DNA of 64,000 nucleotides, taken from Heterobilharzia americana. Its lineage: Eukaryota > Platyhelminthes > Trematoda > Strigeidida > Schistosomatidae. A program made the position numbers and the translations under genes. The DNA lies in contig OX104128.1 in assembly GCA_944470555.2 (NCBI GenBank), positions 59,403,257-59,467,256 of the forward strand, in the 5' to 3' direction. A model generated the notes under the pieces. The model saw only the letters and a program-made list of their open reading frames with translations. It did not search any database and was not told the DNA's origin. Below are positions 35,036 through 47,989 of the stretch, piece after piece (position 1 is the stretch's first letter; every line of letters begins with the position of its first letter).

Positions 35036-35994
35036 CTCAAAAAAATCAGCATAAATCGTTTTCATAGGCTTTAGGTATACAAGCTCAGTTGCTTTCATAT
35101 CAGTGTGTGAATAGTGTAAGTATCAGATACTGAGCAGTAGCTGAATAAAGTAAGGCGACTCATGATGTCTTCACTTTGCCCTGATTGGAGTGAATGAAAC
35201 AGATATGCTTTGTGTACCGCTATAACATGTATACCAACGGACTATGTTGAACGAATTAAGAGGAAGTGTAATGATTTCAGTTGAAGTTCACTAAATTGTC
35301 TAACGTTGTGTTCAGAGACCTAGGTTATGAAGTCTACAATCAGTCACAAGCGTGCAGATTCATGAACAACTACTCCTATTTTTATCTTCTGGGGCAACCT
35401 TCTGAGTAATCTCTGATATCATTATTAATTTCGTTTGTGTTTCTTGTTTTACTTCCCAAAGGTTTTACCTTTGGAAAAACCTAATACTAAACAAGAAGCA
35501 TGGGGATATTTTTCGCTTCACTGAACCCTATGCGAAGTTACTGGTGTTTGGTAAACATGATCGGATATATATATATAATGGTGTGAACACTTGAACAATA
35601 ACCTTTAGACTCCAATTTTGGTGGTTTCTCAGTTCCTCAGTAAGTGGAGATGGTAACGTAATCGAAGATGTACTATGACATTAAAATATATGCGAAAAAT
35701 ATAACAGTTTATCTATATTAACAATGACCTTGACTATTTCTTGGTGTTTCCATAATACTGTATCCCATTCACTTTTGCTTGTGTAACCAATCTGGAATTT
35801 ACGCGTTACTTCACCTGGTTTCTCTAGAAACTTCAGTGTAACACGATAGTTTATGAACGGCTTCAGGAATTTTGAGCTTTTTATGAAGATCATGGGAGTT
35901 GTTTTGCATACTATAACAATAGGTATTAACAATAAGGATTGACCGATAAATTTCTTAAAAATCGTAGGTAAGGTATAACATTGGTTACACAGGT
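35036..35994. other. Unassigned sequence
   Basis: A short TATATATATA tract near 35568 is the only simple feature. An 83-codon frame at 35681-35932 minus is unrecognised. Confidence 0.45.
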
Positions 35995-36750
35995 GTTCAC
36001 ATTAATAATCATAACTTTAATAATAGTAGTGGCAATACTGTGAAGACGGAATTCAAAACAGTATTACTATACAAGGCGGGCACCTCAGAGACATTATATA
36101 GGATTCTCAATAGGGCTGGCTGGGATTACAGTGGCAGTTATGCCTACAAACTGACTTAAAAACAATCTTTGCAGATTAAAAGATCCTACCGATCCAATTA
36201 GACTGAATAATTTAGCTTACCGAATCCCTTCAAACGAACATGAGGTCAAATACATAGGTCAAAATAGTAGACCACGGTCATTCAATTAGACTATCCGAGC
36301 ACAAAAACTCAACTAGGTCAAAATTAGTAGATCCTAGTAAGATAAGTAATTTAGGAAAATACTAAGCCATAACAATGCATGTAACCACACACAACCAAAC
36401 AATAGGATATGACAGTGTGAAAATTCTTAAAATTAACATAGCAAAGTGTAGGGAGAGATTGATAACTGAATCTTTGTTTGTCAAATCAACACCTAGTACA
36501 AGTAACAGGAATAACTTAGCACATGTTCCATATATATGGGAAGTCATAGTACCATATCACAAAGGGGGTGATGAAATTAGAACTATATCAAGGATACCTC
36601 AAAGCTGTGAAGTTTCATTGATATGAACATGGACAATAAATCATGTCCGAAACCTGATTCAGTAAACAATACTGTTCCACTGTATGACAAATCTAACTAA
36701 TCAATTAGAATGGAATTACATTCTACCGAAGTGTTTCAGTTTTACTCATA
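35995..36750 (+). pseudogene. PLE-1 nuclease relic with terminal repeat
   Basis: Decayed linker with TLYRILNRAG (about 36090-36125), then RLKDPTDPIRLNNLAYRIPS (about 36175-36235) and a GIY-YIG remnant around KYIGQNSRP. The 3' region and pLTR run from about 36410 to 36730, with CATGGACAATAAATCATGTC (a perfect GGACA/TGTCC stem) then CGAAAC. The polymerase is missing. Confidence 0.82.
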
Positions 36751-39700
36751 TACATTAGAGGTAGTTCAAATGGCATAAGACATGTACTGAATCACAAAGG
36801 AGGCTTACTATATGGTTAGTTTAGTTATCTTTCAAATTTGAAAGCATAGGCCTAATCATTTCATTCCAATAGCGTGCATACCTGGCCTCTTTTCTGAACT
36901 TCTGAACTGGCTTTGTAAAAGTGAAATGAGACTTCCGATATGTGAGTTGCAGAACGATATGTAGCTTCTTTATTCTGGCATCTTTTGAGGTATCACTATT
37001 TGTTTGATGTCCCCTAAAACATCCACTGATTTTATAGTTTGAAAACACTTAGAATATAGATAGAATATGAAGCCAAGTACAGTCCTGTGGAATTTTTCTT
37101 CGTTGTCCATATGAGCAAATCTGAGATAAGTAAAAAAACGAACTTCACCTTTTTTTTATTATTATCGCATCTGCGAATGACTCCCGTATGTATATTTGTC
37201 TCATTACATTCCATCGGCTACTCAAGCTTGCTTAGATCTTACACTTACAACCAATAAATAAAAAAATTGTTTCTTCTACTAAAGAAACAATATTCTCTTT
37301 AAATCATGATAGAGTACACACATACAAGTATAAAATCTAGGCTGAGGATACCGTCTAAATTGACTTCAGCATACCATATTGCTGAACTTGGTGTACTACT
37401 AATGAAGACTTTACTGTTTCAGTCACAAGCTACTGAAGGCGTCAGTGTACATAATCAGTGGTATGAAAGACAGTGAGGTGTTGCTTTTATTCTTTCTCAT
37501 TTCATGAGGCAGTTTTAGATAATTAAAACCTATTTTGTTATTATTGTTATATAGTTTAACTACAAGTTTCTCATCGCCTCCTTATTTCCGTACGACTAAA
37601 GGGCTCAACAAACTCGACTCTCTAAGAAAAGAATTTTTGTGGAAAAACTGATTATTTCATGAATAAAACCAGTTATTTCATTGTTGCCGTCTGGTAAAAA
37701 GTGATTAGGAAAGTTATTGGGGTGACTAATTGTGGTTACGTGGGGTTGTAGTTATATATGCCGTCAGTGTCATTAACGAATGAGAAAATCAGGCGATTTT
37801 GTTAAACTGCCTATAACAGTGACTGCGATGATACTTGGATGTGTTCGTATCATAATCATTCCAATCAAATGGATTATGTGACTTCAAAGGCCACCCAAAA
37901 AACCACCAGAGTAATCCATCTGAGCTCCGCATTTTTTGAAAAAAAACTATCTTTACGGTCAAAATAAGCAAACCTAGTTGCTTATTACAGTTGTTACCAG
38001 AGCGGCTTTTGGTGAATCTTACTAAGATATTGATCCTGGAGTTTTGTCAGTGTGCTGATCAATTGTTGCATCTCTAAGATCGACTCTGAAGATTACTGTT
38101 TCAACCGCTAACCAGTTATTTTTATCAGTCACATGCGTGCACGTTTGCTCAGTAGGCGACGACTAACTGTAAATGTCATTCTGGAAACAAGTGAAATAAT
38201 CAGTTGGTCTTCTCATCCATATACAGAAACCTGACTTTCTGTTTCATTCCCCACTAGTGTGGCCTTTAGCGTCATTCATAGGCAATTAGCATCTTGTTAA
38301 AACCTTAGATAGTAGATTTTAAGAAGCAGTCCATTCTTTATACACATTTATCAGAGGATAACACAGCATAAAGTGTCCCCCTTCTAATTGGTCAGTGTAG
38401 ATAATTAATCTAGCTGTAGTTGAATAAGAAACATAAAGAGTATACTCAGCAATTAGGTGTATATTTTTTCAGTGGACGATGAGTCACACTTACTGATTGA
38501 GGGCTACTGAAACTGCCTGAATGTCTTAACCCATATAAGTGACCCACTAACTGGAAGATAAATGTATTGGCTAATTAACATCAACTTTACAGATAGAAAC
38601 TGATTCATTGGCTGCTGTCCTGTGTATCATACATGATAGATGATTCACTTTTTCAAGGACGGGTTATAGCTACCTTATCTTCGTCATATTTTTGGGTATA
38701 AGTGACTGTCTTTATTCACTAATAACTTTACGTTGTTGCCATTGTTTTTGAGTTTGAGCATATTATTATAATCAGTAAGTTTTGAATTTATCTACTGCAG
38801 TCAATTATCATGAGTCAATAATTGTCAAAGTTATACAAGTGATTATCCTGTTCAATCACCCATTTTTGTGGATAGTTAAACGAGACGTAAATAAAGCAAA
38901 ATCATCTCATCCACATAAACAACCTATTGTTATAACATACATTGACATTAATATTAAGTTATCAAGAATTGAACGTCATTTTGAATGTAACCTAGTTCAT
39001 GGTTTGATGATGATAAGTATTTCTGGATTTGTTCTTACTAACAAAACAAGGAATAAGTTTTTAAAGTATAAGCTGTTATTGGTTATCATGCCACATATAT
39101 CATATTAGAGAAGTTATCATCATCAAGTGTTATCCAATGCAAATCATCTGTATTTGTTCTCACATCCAGCTTAGCCGATCCTACAGTTCATGAATGATAT
39201 TCAACTATTCTCTTTCACTTATACACTTCAGCATCTCTGAATTGAACTTTTAAATGATTGATTGAATATAACACATATTGACATTGAAATCCTTTTGGCT
39301 TGCTAACTTCACATTAGTAAATTGAACAGAAATTTTGACCCATCATTTTACATGAATTTAATTGTCTTTTGGATATCAATAATCATTTAGAGTTAGAAAT
39401 ATGAAATTTCAAGGCAGTTTGTTATATTCAGCCTGTTGATGTTACTTAAATGTTACAGAACATCTCTCATTTATTCATTTGATGAATATTCTATCTTAAA
39501 CTAAACTTATAATAATACTTCCTTTTCAATGTGTGTACACAACTTGTAGACATGTAGATATGATTTGTTCTGGGTAACAGATTATGTATGCAGCTAATTT
39601 CTACGATATTCCGTTGTAAAGTTTCTTGGATGAATTCTTATTGTACAATGTAGTCAATCCTGATTATAAGATCGTGAAATAATAGTCATCTGTTCAAGTG

Positions 39701-39844
39701 TTAACTTGGAGTTGGTACCAGTACATGTTGATGAATAAGTGTTTGGTTTGATAACATTTTACCTCAAATGAATTAAGACATTCCCTAAAGAAATTAAATG
39801 ACAAAAGCTGAATCCCAACAATAACATGACTGATCAGCAGTAGG
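36751..39844. other. Largest unassigned stretch, about 3.1 kb
   Basis: I see no mobile-element homology, RNA gene or exon. The longest open frame (38782-39108 plus, 108 codons) has no family resemblance and no clear splice or promoter context. This is the best place to look for ordinary intron or intergenic host DNA. Confidence 0.45.
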
Positions 39845-40935
39845 TTTCTTTAATCTTCTCTGATATTCCTGTAAATAAATGTTAACCAATTTTGTTGCCA
39901 ATTCATAAAGTTTACAACACATCATCAGCATCATTATCAACATAGGACCAGGCATTACTGCGTAACGGTCCGAGTTGCCACACCTCACGTCAGTTCATCA
40001 AGTAAAAAGGTAGTGAGGTGAAGGATGAAGATAAGTGGATGAAGTCAAAAGAAATATAAAGTACGAGAAGAAAGAAAAGAGGAGTAACAAAATGGTGAGA
40101 TTCGGTATAGCGTTGTTAAGATGAGGATAATGTGTGTATACATCTGCGCCACTGACTTCGGTTCTCAGCCATATCACCTAGGGTCTCCAACCACTGGTTT
40201 CTCTTGTCCCGTGAACCCCAACCACCTAGTCTGCATCGTCCTACATGGCTTAAACCAACAGTCAGAGACTTCATACATTGGTGCCATGTTTTAGTCTGGC
40301 CACCTCGGGCCTTTTTCCAGCCTGGACCCACCCCAGCCAACATTGTGTGACGAGGCAATCGGTGACTAGGCATACGTAGTACGTGTCCCAACCATCTCAG
40401 TCGATGAAGGTTCACAACCTCGTCAACTGACTGACCTCTTCTCCCCAAAACTCTACACCTAACTTCTGCATTACTCGCATGGTGACACCACGGAATACGT
40501 CCTATACTACGAAGGCAACGGTGGTCAAACACCTGAAGCCTTTTATATCTTCCACTTTCAATGGCCATGTTTCACAGCCATACAGTAGAACAGAGCGGAC
40601 TGCTGTGCAATACACGCGACGCTTAATAGACAAACGAATATCACGGCGGCGCCATAGGTGGCGCAAATTGGCAAAAGCCAATCGAGCCTTTTGTATCCGT
40701 GCAGAAATCTCATCGGCAACTAACCCACCAGGGTTGATCCTACTTCCCAGGTAAGTGAAGTGGTCAGCACACTCAAGCACTTCACTCTCTATTGTTAGCT
40801 GCGGTGGGGCACCGCTGAAGACCAGTCCTGGAGCAGAAATTTGCATTTGGGTGGTGAAAATCGCATCCCAAACATTTTCAAATTCCTACTCAAAGTGTTC
40901 AGAAGACTCTGCATCTTGTCAGCGTCTTCAAGTTT
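39845..40935 (-). pseudogene. RTE-B polymerase thumb to 3' end
   Basis: Minus strand: PGLVFSGAPPQLTIESEVLE (about 40775-40835), a long in-frame block with RINPGGLVADEISARIQKAR (about 40690-40750), VYCTAVRSVLLYGCETWPL (about 40555-40610), then LQVFDHRCLRSIGRIPW (about 40495-40545), RLRWLGHVLRMPSHRLPRH (about 40350-40410), KKARGGQTKTWHQ, and a final WRRCIHTLSSS near 40120. Two long frames cover most of it with one frameshift near 40540. The palm with YVDD is missing. The 3' region ends in GATGATGTGTTG-like repeats near 39920. Better preserved than the copy at 21.6 kb. Confidence 0.9.
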
Positions 40936-40974
40936 ACAACACAGTTATACTAATAATCGAAAGTAGCTAGTAGT

Positions 40975-41130
40975 GGTATCCAGGCAACTCGTTTAGTTCT
41001 GTTTTGAACTTGTCAGCTGGATATACCTGCCTTCTAGTTGGTTATGTTGTTCCCATTAAAACTTGAACCAAGGATCAACCACTTCAAACACCACTTCGTG
41101 ATCTATCAGGCCACCACTTCTTATGTCATC
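40975..41130 (-). mobile_element. Sm-alpha-like SINE, degenerate
   Basis: Minus strand: CAGCTGACAAGTTC with pairable GTTC/GAAC stem II, but the conserved G of CTGANGA is A, and TAAAC replaces GAAAC. The promoter half survives only partly. Confidence 0.7.
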
Positions 41131-41399
41131 AGTATAGCATAGATTTCATGTTACAGTTTGTAAGTCCCCATCTTTGATTGGGCTAAATTGACTGGTCACT
41201 CTTGCCAAGTAAAGTCCAGCGCATATACCTCTATATCCGCCGGGATTTTCAGTTTAGATATTATTGATGTAGAGTAATTCTAACTATGAGCTGGAGATAA
41301 ATGAGAGATTATGACACAGATTTAATGATATCTACCACTTTATCAAGTAAATTTCACTAGTTGTTTGGTGATTGTTAAGGATATATTGACTTGAAAGTG

Positions 41400-41540
41400 G
41401 ATTTCATTGACGACTAATATCAGCTGGAGAAACATTGAAATTACTTGGAGTACTGGACAATTGTCCTGGTACGGAACTATGCAGCAGTGTTCACCCATGA
41501 CCTTAAATAATGAACCACACCTATAACCACCAACTTCTCT
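41400..41540 (-). mobile_element. SINE-2 copy, degenerate
   Basis: Minus strand: GGTGAACACTGCTGCATAGT in the hammerhead position (core lost), then GGACAATTGTCCAGTACTCC and the usual tail. Confidence 0.7.
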
Positions 41541-41694
41541 AGAATATAACATATTTCAACCAAAAAAATGAAAACACTACTTGTTTATCTAATACATAGT
41601 GAACCATTGTGCTAACCATGTCAGGAGTGAGATGATTCTCATCCGAAGAAACTGGACGACAAGTTTAAAAGAGAAATAGCAGTGGATCATTAGC

Positions 41695-41880
41695 TTCCAA
41701 TCCAAAGGCTGGATGGTAACAGGGTTGTCACGTTATCTGACAGTCCTAAGTTCGGTCCCTCACAGGATCATATGTGCACTACGTTACACAACCTCATAGT
41801 ACGCCAAAGCAGCTGCCAAATAACCGTCAACTTTAATGGTTCTTCAAATGATGTTAGTCTGTGATGAAATCTACCTTTCA
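41695..41880 (+). mobile_element. SINE-2 copy, degenerate
   Basis: GGCTGGATGGTAACAGGG and AAGTTCGGTCCCTCACAG mark the promoter half. The hammerhead is not recognisable. The tail GGTTCTTCAAATGATGTTAG is present. Confidence 0.65.
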
Positions 41881-42039
41881 GTGACACTTTTGGTTTAATT
41901 CAGAGGTTCATTACTCTCAGGGTATTTTTAATAACTCAAATTCTTTAGTATTTTAGTTTACTTCATAATATAAACATTCATTACTGAAACAGTAATATGA
42001 TTTACTGAGTGTAATCCTGTGATGACAGCTATTCTAGAG

Positions 42040-42180
42040 ACAATCGATAAGAAGCTTTGGTAACTTGTCAGCAAGATGTATCTGCAACCTTACTGGAACT
42101 GATGTCCCGTCTGAGACTTGAACCAGCGTCATCTATTGTTGTAGTCAGTGATATTTTCATTAAGGTATTCTAGGATCTTT
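42040..42180 (-). mobile_element. SINE-E fragment
   Basis: Plus-strand CTTGTCAGCAAGATGTATCT then GAGACTTGAACCAGCGTCA, whose complement is a B-box-like GGTTCAAGTCTC. It matches the 47.3-kb copies. Confidence 0.6.
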
Positions 42181-42599
42181 CTAGGATTTTGAATAGCAAC
42201 TCATGTGGGCATAGTTTTTTTAACTAGTTGTTAGAAGATAAAATTGTTTTCATTGACAACATACATCTTTTCTTCTCAATAAATGAAAGCGTAAACCGAT
42301 AACTTGTTGTTTATAACCATTAAACTTTAAGAGTATGATTTATCATTTTCAGAAGTGGCAAAATGAAATTTCAAGAGAATAGGTTTTGTACCCTTACGTA
42401 TATACACATTGTATGAAATAAAAATTTGCATAGAAAAACTTCAACCTACAGGCAATTTGTTTTACTCAGGGGATTGCAAATAAACTATCAACTTTATTTC
42501 TAACTTCATGAATATTGTTTCGAGTATAGCTGAAGTGTATATCTTTTATCCATGTTTCTTCAAAAACTTTACATATTCTACTTATTTGGTACAAGAAAG

Positions 42600-42960
42600 T
42601 TTAGTAAGACTATTGTTATTTGTTGATATACTTATAATTCTCCGTTACTATACTGGATAGAGCTGATCGAGCTCTGTTGGCATATAGACTTCAAAACAGA
42701 TGCCTCAATATAGCGTTAACATTTGCTGTGAAAATTGACTTGGTTGTGAGTAGTAGAGGAATTCAGGACTTGAGTTTTATCCGGTTTAGGACTCATCAAC
42801 TAAATGTACCCGCTCACCAATGAATGATGTTTTTCCCATTGAAACTTAGACGTCGTACCCATAGATCCAGCACAGTAATGAAGCAATGACTAATACCTTT
42901 TTTTTGCAAAAGGTGGCTATCATACTTCAGTGGCCTAGAAGATAATACTTTGGCGTCCAA
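42600..42960 (-). mobile_element. Sm-alpha-like SINE, long copy
   Basis: Minus strand: promoter half near 42840-42950, decayed hammerhead TTGATGAGTCC (first core base changed), AAAAC for GAAAC, then a tail of about 150 bases that matches the tail at 3.64-3.78 kb (ACTTATAATTCTCCGTTAC and TGGCATATAGACTTC, plus strand). The shared tail defines the full length of the family here. Confidence 0.72.
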
Positions 42961-43058
42961 ACGATTGATACAAAGAGTAGCAGAACTTAGTTTCAGAGCT
43001 TCATTCACTAGTGAAGACTTTACGTGATAACAAGCTGTGTTTGGACGCACAAAGGTGG

Positions 43059-43116
43059 TTTAGGCTTCTTAATGCCTAAAGCCTGAAAGGATTTGAGGAT
43101 TCTTCCTCACCAGGCT
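43059..43116. repeat. Two adjacent hairpins
   Basis: First hairpin: TTTAGGC (43059-43065) with GCCTAAA (43074-43080). Second: outer AGCCTG (43080-43085) with CAGGCT (43111-43116), inner GAGGA (43095-43099) with TCCTC (43104-43108). They share base 43080. No element is recognised around them. Confidence 0.6.
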
Positions 43117-43524
43117 TTGCAAATAGATCAATAGGAACGTTTAGAAACGTTTCAGTGGTATATTTCTCAGTTAAAGAGCTTAGTAATTTGCCACTAACGT
43201 TTATAAATTTAGGTTATTCGGTTTGTTGCTGAAGCCATTATGGGATACACTTCAGGGAAATTACTTAAATAAACCTTAGAAAGCTGCCTTTATGTACGGC
43301 CTCATGTACATCTAAATTAGCAGATGCACCGACATATGACATCATAGCCCTTACGATTTAAAGATTTTAGAGAATATTCAAGCTTGGTAGTTTCTGTTGA
43401 CTTAACATTGGGAAAAGAAAAGCATTCAAACTCCAAAAAGTTCAAAAATCATGAAGATATGCATAGTCTGAAAATCTATACGATGGTTGAAAGCTAAAAT
43501 GTTGAGTATCGCTCATCATATTAA

Positions 43525-44391
43525 ATATCTTTATTTGATTTATAACACACAGTGAGTGATCTAGTATTATTTACTTGATGACGTTTCCAGCATAAATGAA
43601 CACTGCTCATTATCATATCAATGAAATCACACTAACTTCGACATTTGATTTTCATAGTTATGCCACCTCATATGAGTTGCTTTTATTGGTAATAAAATTT
43701 CCAATATCTGTAGTGTAGGTATTACATCATTTCTATCACATATGTTGGGTAGGTGTTGATTCGATGAACGAAGATTCAGTAATCAATCTCTCTCTCTCTC
43801 TTCACCTAATTATATCTCTGGACTTAAGTAGATTGGTTTTATCCAACCCTGTTATGTGGTTCTGTGTTAATGCCTGCATAGCAATAGCCAAGTTTTCTTC
43901 TAGATCACTGATCGTATTTAGGTCTGTTATTCTATATTTAGCTAAATCCCTATGTTCAATTATTCTAACTGACCCCGACCGACTGGTTTCCCCTATGTAC
44001 ATGATATTACAGTCATTGTGTGGAATTTGGTCGATTATATTATTTGGCTTAATTGATTCTATCTGATTCTGAAGCCAGCTGACAAAGTTTATCTCTGAGT
44101 TAGTAGGTTTGGATGCCACCCTAATTCCAGCTCTGTTGAGAATCCTACGTAAGGTTTCTGATATACCTTACTTATAGGGCAATACAAAGAAGGTAGTGAA
44201 CTCCTTTCTACATATGTTGTCGTTATTAGTCGCACTCGTGTGACTGTTATTTTTTCGTTTCTTATTTGTTCTTAAGAATTTCCTAATAAACTGTGGAGTA
44301 TAATTATTAACTATTAGCTCTTCTTTTACGTGTTTCAATTCTTTGTTTGGGTTCTTGCTCTGACTAGCCAGTTTAATAGCTCTGTTAGAGG
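43525..44391 (-). pseudogene. PLE-1 copy, left arm of a head-to-head dimer
   Basis: Minus strand: coding end with LRRILNRAGIRVASKPTN (about 44100-44155), GIY-YIG domain NIIDQIPHNDCNIMYIGETS (about 43980-44045), VRIIEHRDLAKYRITDLNTI and a short C-terminus, then a pLTR at 43525-43800 with a (CT)n run. The nuclease is open for 105 codons with YIG and RxxEH kept. The polymerase is absent. Its 5' end meets the 5' end of the plus-strand copy at about 44391. Confidence 0.9.
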
Positions 44392-45275
44392 AGGAACCTA
44401 AACAAGGAATTTAAACACATAAAAGAAGCGCCAACAGTTAATAATTATCCTCCACAGTCTATTTGGAAATTCGTATGAGCAAACAAGAAGCGAGATAATA
44501 ACAGTAATACCAGTACGAATAATAACAACAACACAAGTAAAAATGAGTTCACTACCTCCATTCTCTTACCCTATAAGGAAGAAACATCACAACATTTAAG
44601 TAGGAACCTCAACAATTAAGGCAGTATTTAAAACTACTAACTCACTAACAGATTACCCTTGTCACATGGCTTCAGGATCAGTTAGAAACAACTAAGCAAA
44701 ATAGTCTCCCCTATCGAACTCCACACAATGACTGCAATCTCAAGTATGTAGGTGAAACTAGCAAGTTGGGAAATGTTAGAACAGAGGAGTATAGGAATTC
44801 AGCTAAATACAGAATGACAGACCACAATTAGATCAATAATCTGTGAAAAATGCTCGGCTACTCCAATGTAGGCATGCATTAACACACAGCCACACAATCA
44901 GGTATGATAAAACCAATCCAAGAATATAATTAGGTGGAGAGAGAGAGAGAGGGGGGGGGATTGATTACTCAATCTTTGTTCATTGAATAAACACCTACCC
45001 ACCACATATAATAGAAATGAAGCAATATCTGTAGTAGAGATTTGTAACATTTAGCTACCAACAAAACAACTCACATGGGGTGACATAAGTGTATAAAAGA
45101 TCACATGTCGGAAGTGGTGTGATTCGATTGATATGATAATGAGCAGTGATCATTTGTGCTGGAAACGTCATCAAGTAAATAATACTAGATCACTGACTGT
45201 GTGTTATAAATGAAATAAAGATATCTAATATGAAATTAAATTCCACCACAGTGCTCAAATTTTACACCTCTATTA
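44392..45275 (+). pseudogene. PLE-1 copy, right arm of a head-to-head dimer
   Basis: Plus strand: NLNKEFKHIKEAPTVNNYPP (44397-44455), a linker with Asn runs, and a GIY-YIG region riddled with stops (LKYVGETSKLGNVRTEEY at about 44735-44790). The 3' region holds (GA)n followed by a G run (about 44937-44963), the conserved stem-loop box (about 45125-45175) and the pLTR end. More decayed than its partner, and nearly identical to the minus-strand copy at 53.2 kb. Confidence 0.9.
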
Positions 45276-46724
45276 TCGCTCATCACTTTTGAAATGAGCA
45301 GTCGAAGTGGAAAAGCATTCTGACACATGAAGGAACTACAAGAGAACTTTGATATTGTCATTCTTAGACCTGCCAAAGGCTTAGGTATTCAACGATATGA
45401 TCAGACATGGAAGTAAAATGTTGTGTCTTTTTTTAAAGATGACAGAACATGCTTCAGAAGATTTACAATCTTTGAAGTTTCTTTAAAGAGAACTTGATGT
45501 TTTAAAGTGATAAGAGGCTACTCTATCACCAAACACTAAACGATTTTTCTCAGTAAGGTGAACAAACATTTTATAAAACTTTATTTCATGTTTTTTTCTT
45601 GACCTTCTGACAACCAAGAGTGTACAGAGAATTACTATCAGATAAAACTATGTATACAAATTAGTCATTTGTTGACAGTAGGTAATTCCACTTGATCATT
45701 ATTCTGGGTCGAAATGACTAGTCACTCTTGGAATGTCCAATCTTTGAGTCTATGCTACAGTGTTACTAGAAGTTTCATTCTTATGTTATTTATTAGGTGA
45801 TGTCTAGCAACGGAATCTTTAAGATGTGTGTTTAAAGCCATAAGTATTGGCTAATTACCTGAGATTACATAAGTTAGTAAACTTAATAATGAAATACTGT
45901 TCACTTTGAGTGGATTCAAAGAATCTGACTTAGACTTGTAAAGAATTCATAAATTTTGCTTAACATCTAATGGGCAAGAACATTCATATTAGATTAGACT
46001 GACTGAATCTAACCTTTAGTTAGAACTCTACACCTTTTTGTTCCTTCATTTCATTTCGTTTCAGCTTATATACTTATATACTGATAAATCTGTTAGACCT
46101 TGAAAGAAATGAAAATATCTGATTAGTTTTATACTTTCTATCGAAAATGTTTCTTCAGAAAGATTTCATTTTCAACACTTTTATCAGGGATTATAACGCT
46201 TTCATTTATCAAGAATGTAATTCATTGCAGTGGGATTATAATAAACCTTTACAAAGAATAAATAATATGCATATAATGATAAAGTATTGAAAAACAAATT
46301 CCACCAGTTATAATCAAAATCTCTTTAGAAAAAAGAAAAGCTTAAAGTTGATAAAAAAATTTCGGATTTTATATTAAATCAAATTTTACAATCAAATCAG
46401 TCAAGTAATCTTTTACAGTGATATGAGTAGCAAAAGAAAATAGAGATGAAAAGCTTTTGTATACTACAGATTATAAAAACAAACTAATCCTATGAAGTTT
46501 AGAATTGTTAAGATCACAGATTTTGTTTTAAATATCTTTTTAAATAATCAAGGATTAAACAATGAATGACAAGTCTAAAAGAGTCGATGATTCTTGACTT
46601 CTTCCTAACATTTTTTTTGATGTAAACATCACTTTAAACAGAGGTAAATATAGCTGAAAAGTGTATTTCTCAAGAGAATAGACTATCTTTAGTCGATTTA
46701 ATGGTTAGTAGTAGAATACAGAAA
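45276..46724. other. Unassigned AT-rich sequence
   Basis: No recognised element or coding signal across about 1.4 kb. Confidence 0.45.
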
Positions 46725-46890
46725 GTGCATTTTGTCTTAGGACTGGTCAGCTAGATTTACCTGCCCACCAATGAGTGATGCTTTTCCCATTGAGATTGGA
46801 ACCTCGTACCCACTGTTTTAGACACCAAAGCTTTATTCACTAGTCCACTGTAACATGAAGGCCACCTTTTGTACAATACTTCCCACTGAT
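46725..46890 (-). mobile_element. Sm-alpha-like SINE, degenerate
   Basis: Minus strand: B-box-like GAGGTTCCAATCTC (about 46775-46795) and hammerhead CTGACCAGTCC with one core change (G to C), then AAAAT for GAAAC. Confidence 0.72.
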
Positions 46891-47269
46891 GTTTACTGAT
46901 ATTTGTTATTTAATGTTGCTATGCAGGATCGAACTGTCCAACCTATGTTTAAATATGCCTCTATACTGTCTGGATAGTCTACATTTAATCCTTGTTTGAA
47001 TATGGCAGCATTTTTGCATAAAAACAGCGTATAAGAAGCCTATCTACTAAGTACCTCACAGCCAATTTACATCTGAGCTATTATGTTTATTCAGAAGTAA
47101 AACCCCAAAACTATGGTTAAATTATTCTCTCTTCAAGATTTATTCATATGAATGCATAATTCACAATTACAACGTCAAGAGTGGAAACAAGCTATTTTTC
47201 AGTAATTTTTGAGTGAAGCATTCTGTTTGTTCATTTATACGGAAAGCATTTTGAAAAGTAGAGTAATCA
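46891..47269. other. Unassigned sequence
   Basis: Nothing recognised between the Sm-alpha-like copy and SINE-E. Confidence 0.45.
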
Positions 47270-47810
47270 TATGTGTCAGGTGGTTGGAGGCGATCAGCAG
47301 GAAGTCCTGCTCGACCTATGTTTAGCATATGTTAGCGCTTGTCAGCAAGGCGTATCTGCAATCTCGGACTGATGTCCCACCTGAGATTTGAACCCGCCTC
47401 ATCCAGTATTGCAGCCATCGCCTTTACCTCTGAGCTTTTTTGGGTCGTTACTTGTAAAGCTGTAGGACTGGGTTACATATGGCTTCGTTACAAGACAACA
47501 ACCAGTTTCATGTTGTCTGGACCAGAGTGTTGACCGAATTCTATTGATCATATTTCCAATATGTTCACCAAGCTAAGAGCCTGAGGATTGCGGTGCTCAT
47601 TAGTAGATGTTAGCTGGATGGAGGCAATCAGTGGAAAGCTCTAGAGGTAAGTTTCCTGCTTGTTGGCACTCTCCAGCAAAGCGTATCTACAACCTCGACA
47701 TTGAAAATATGATCGATAGGATTTGGTCTGCACTCAGGACTAGACAACATGAAATTGGTTGCTCTCCCGTAACCAATCAATATATTAATCACATATCCTA
47801 ACAATTTTAC
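47270..47810 (-). mobile_element. SINE-E, two tandem copies
   Basis: A near-complete unit at about 47270-47560 has a minus-strand B box (GGGTTCAAATCTC, near 47385). A second partial unit at about 47600-47810 repeats GTTGGCACT-CAGCAA-GCGTATCT-CAACCTCG and the closing TTGGTTGCTCTCCCGTAACC. The second unit lacks the B-box segment. Tandem placement in one orientation suggests a local duplication or targeted insertion. Confidence 0.65.
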
Positions 47811-47989
47811 TAACTAGTAACTAAAAGGAGCCTTTTCTCAGGAAATGAAGGGAGTTGGCACTGTCTAAATTCACTTATATCCATTATGTGATATGACTGT
47901 ACCTTGAAGTATGAGGATGAATATACCCAGAAATATTGTCTTTTGATGTTAACTTCATGTACACTTCAATACAACAGAAACCATTCGAC

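Noticed and set aside
38782..39108. 108-codon open frame in the largest unassigned stretch
   Set aside because: No domain, signal or composition distinguishes it from chance in AT-rich DNA.
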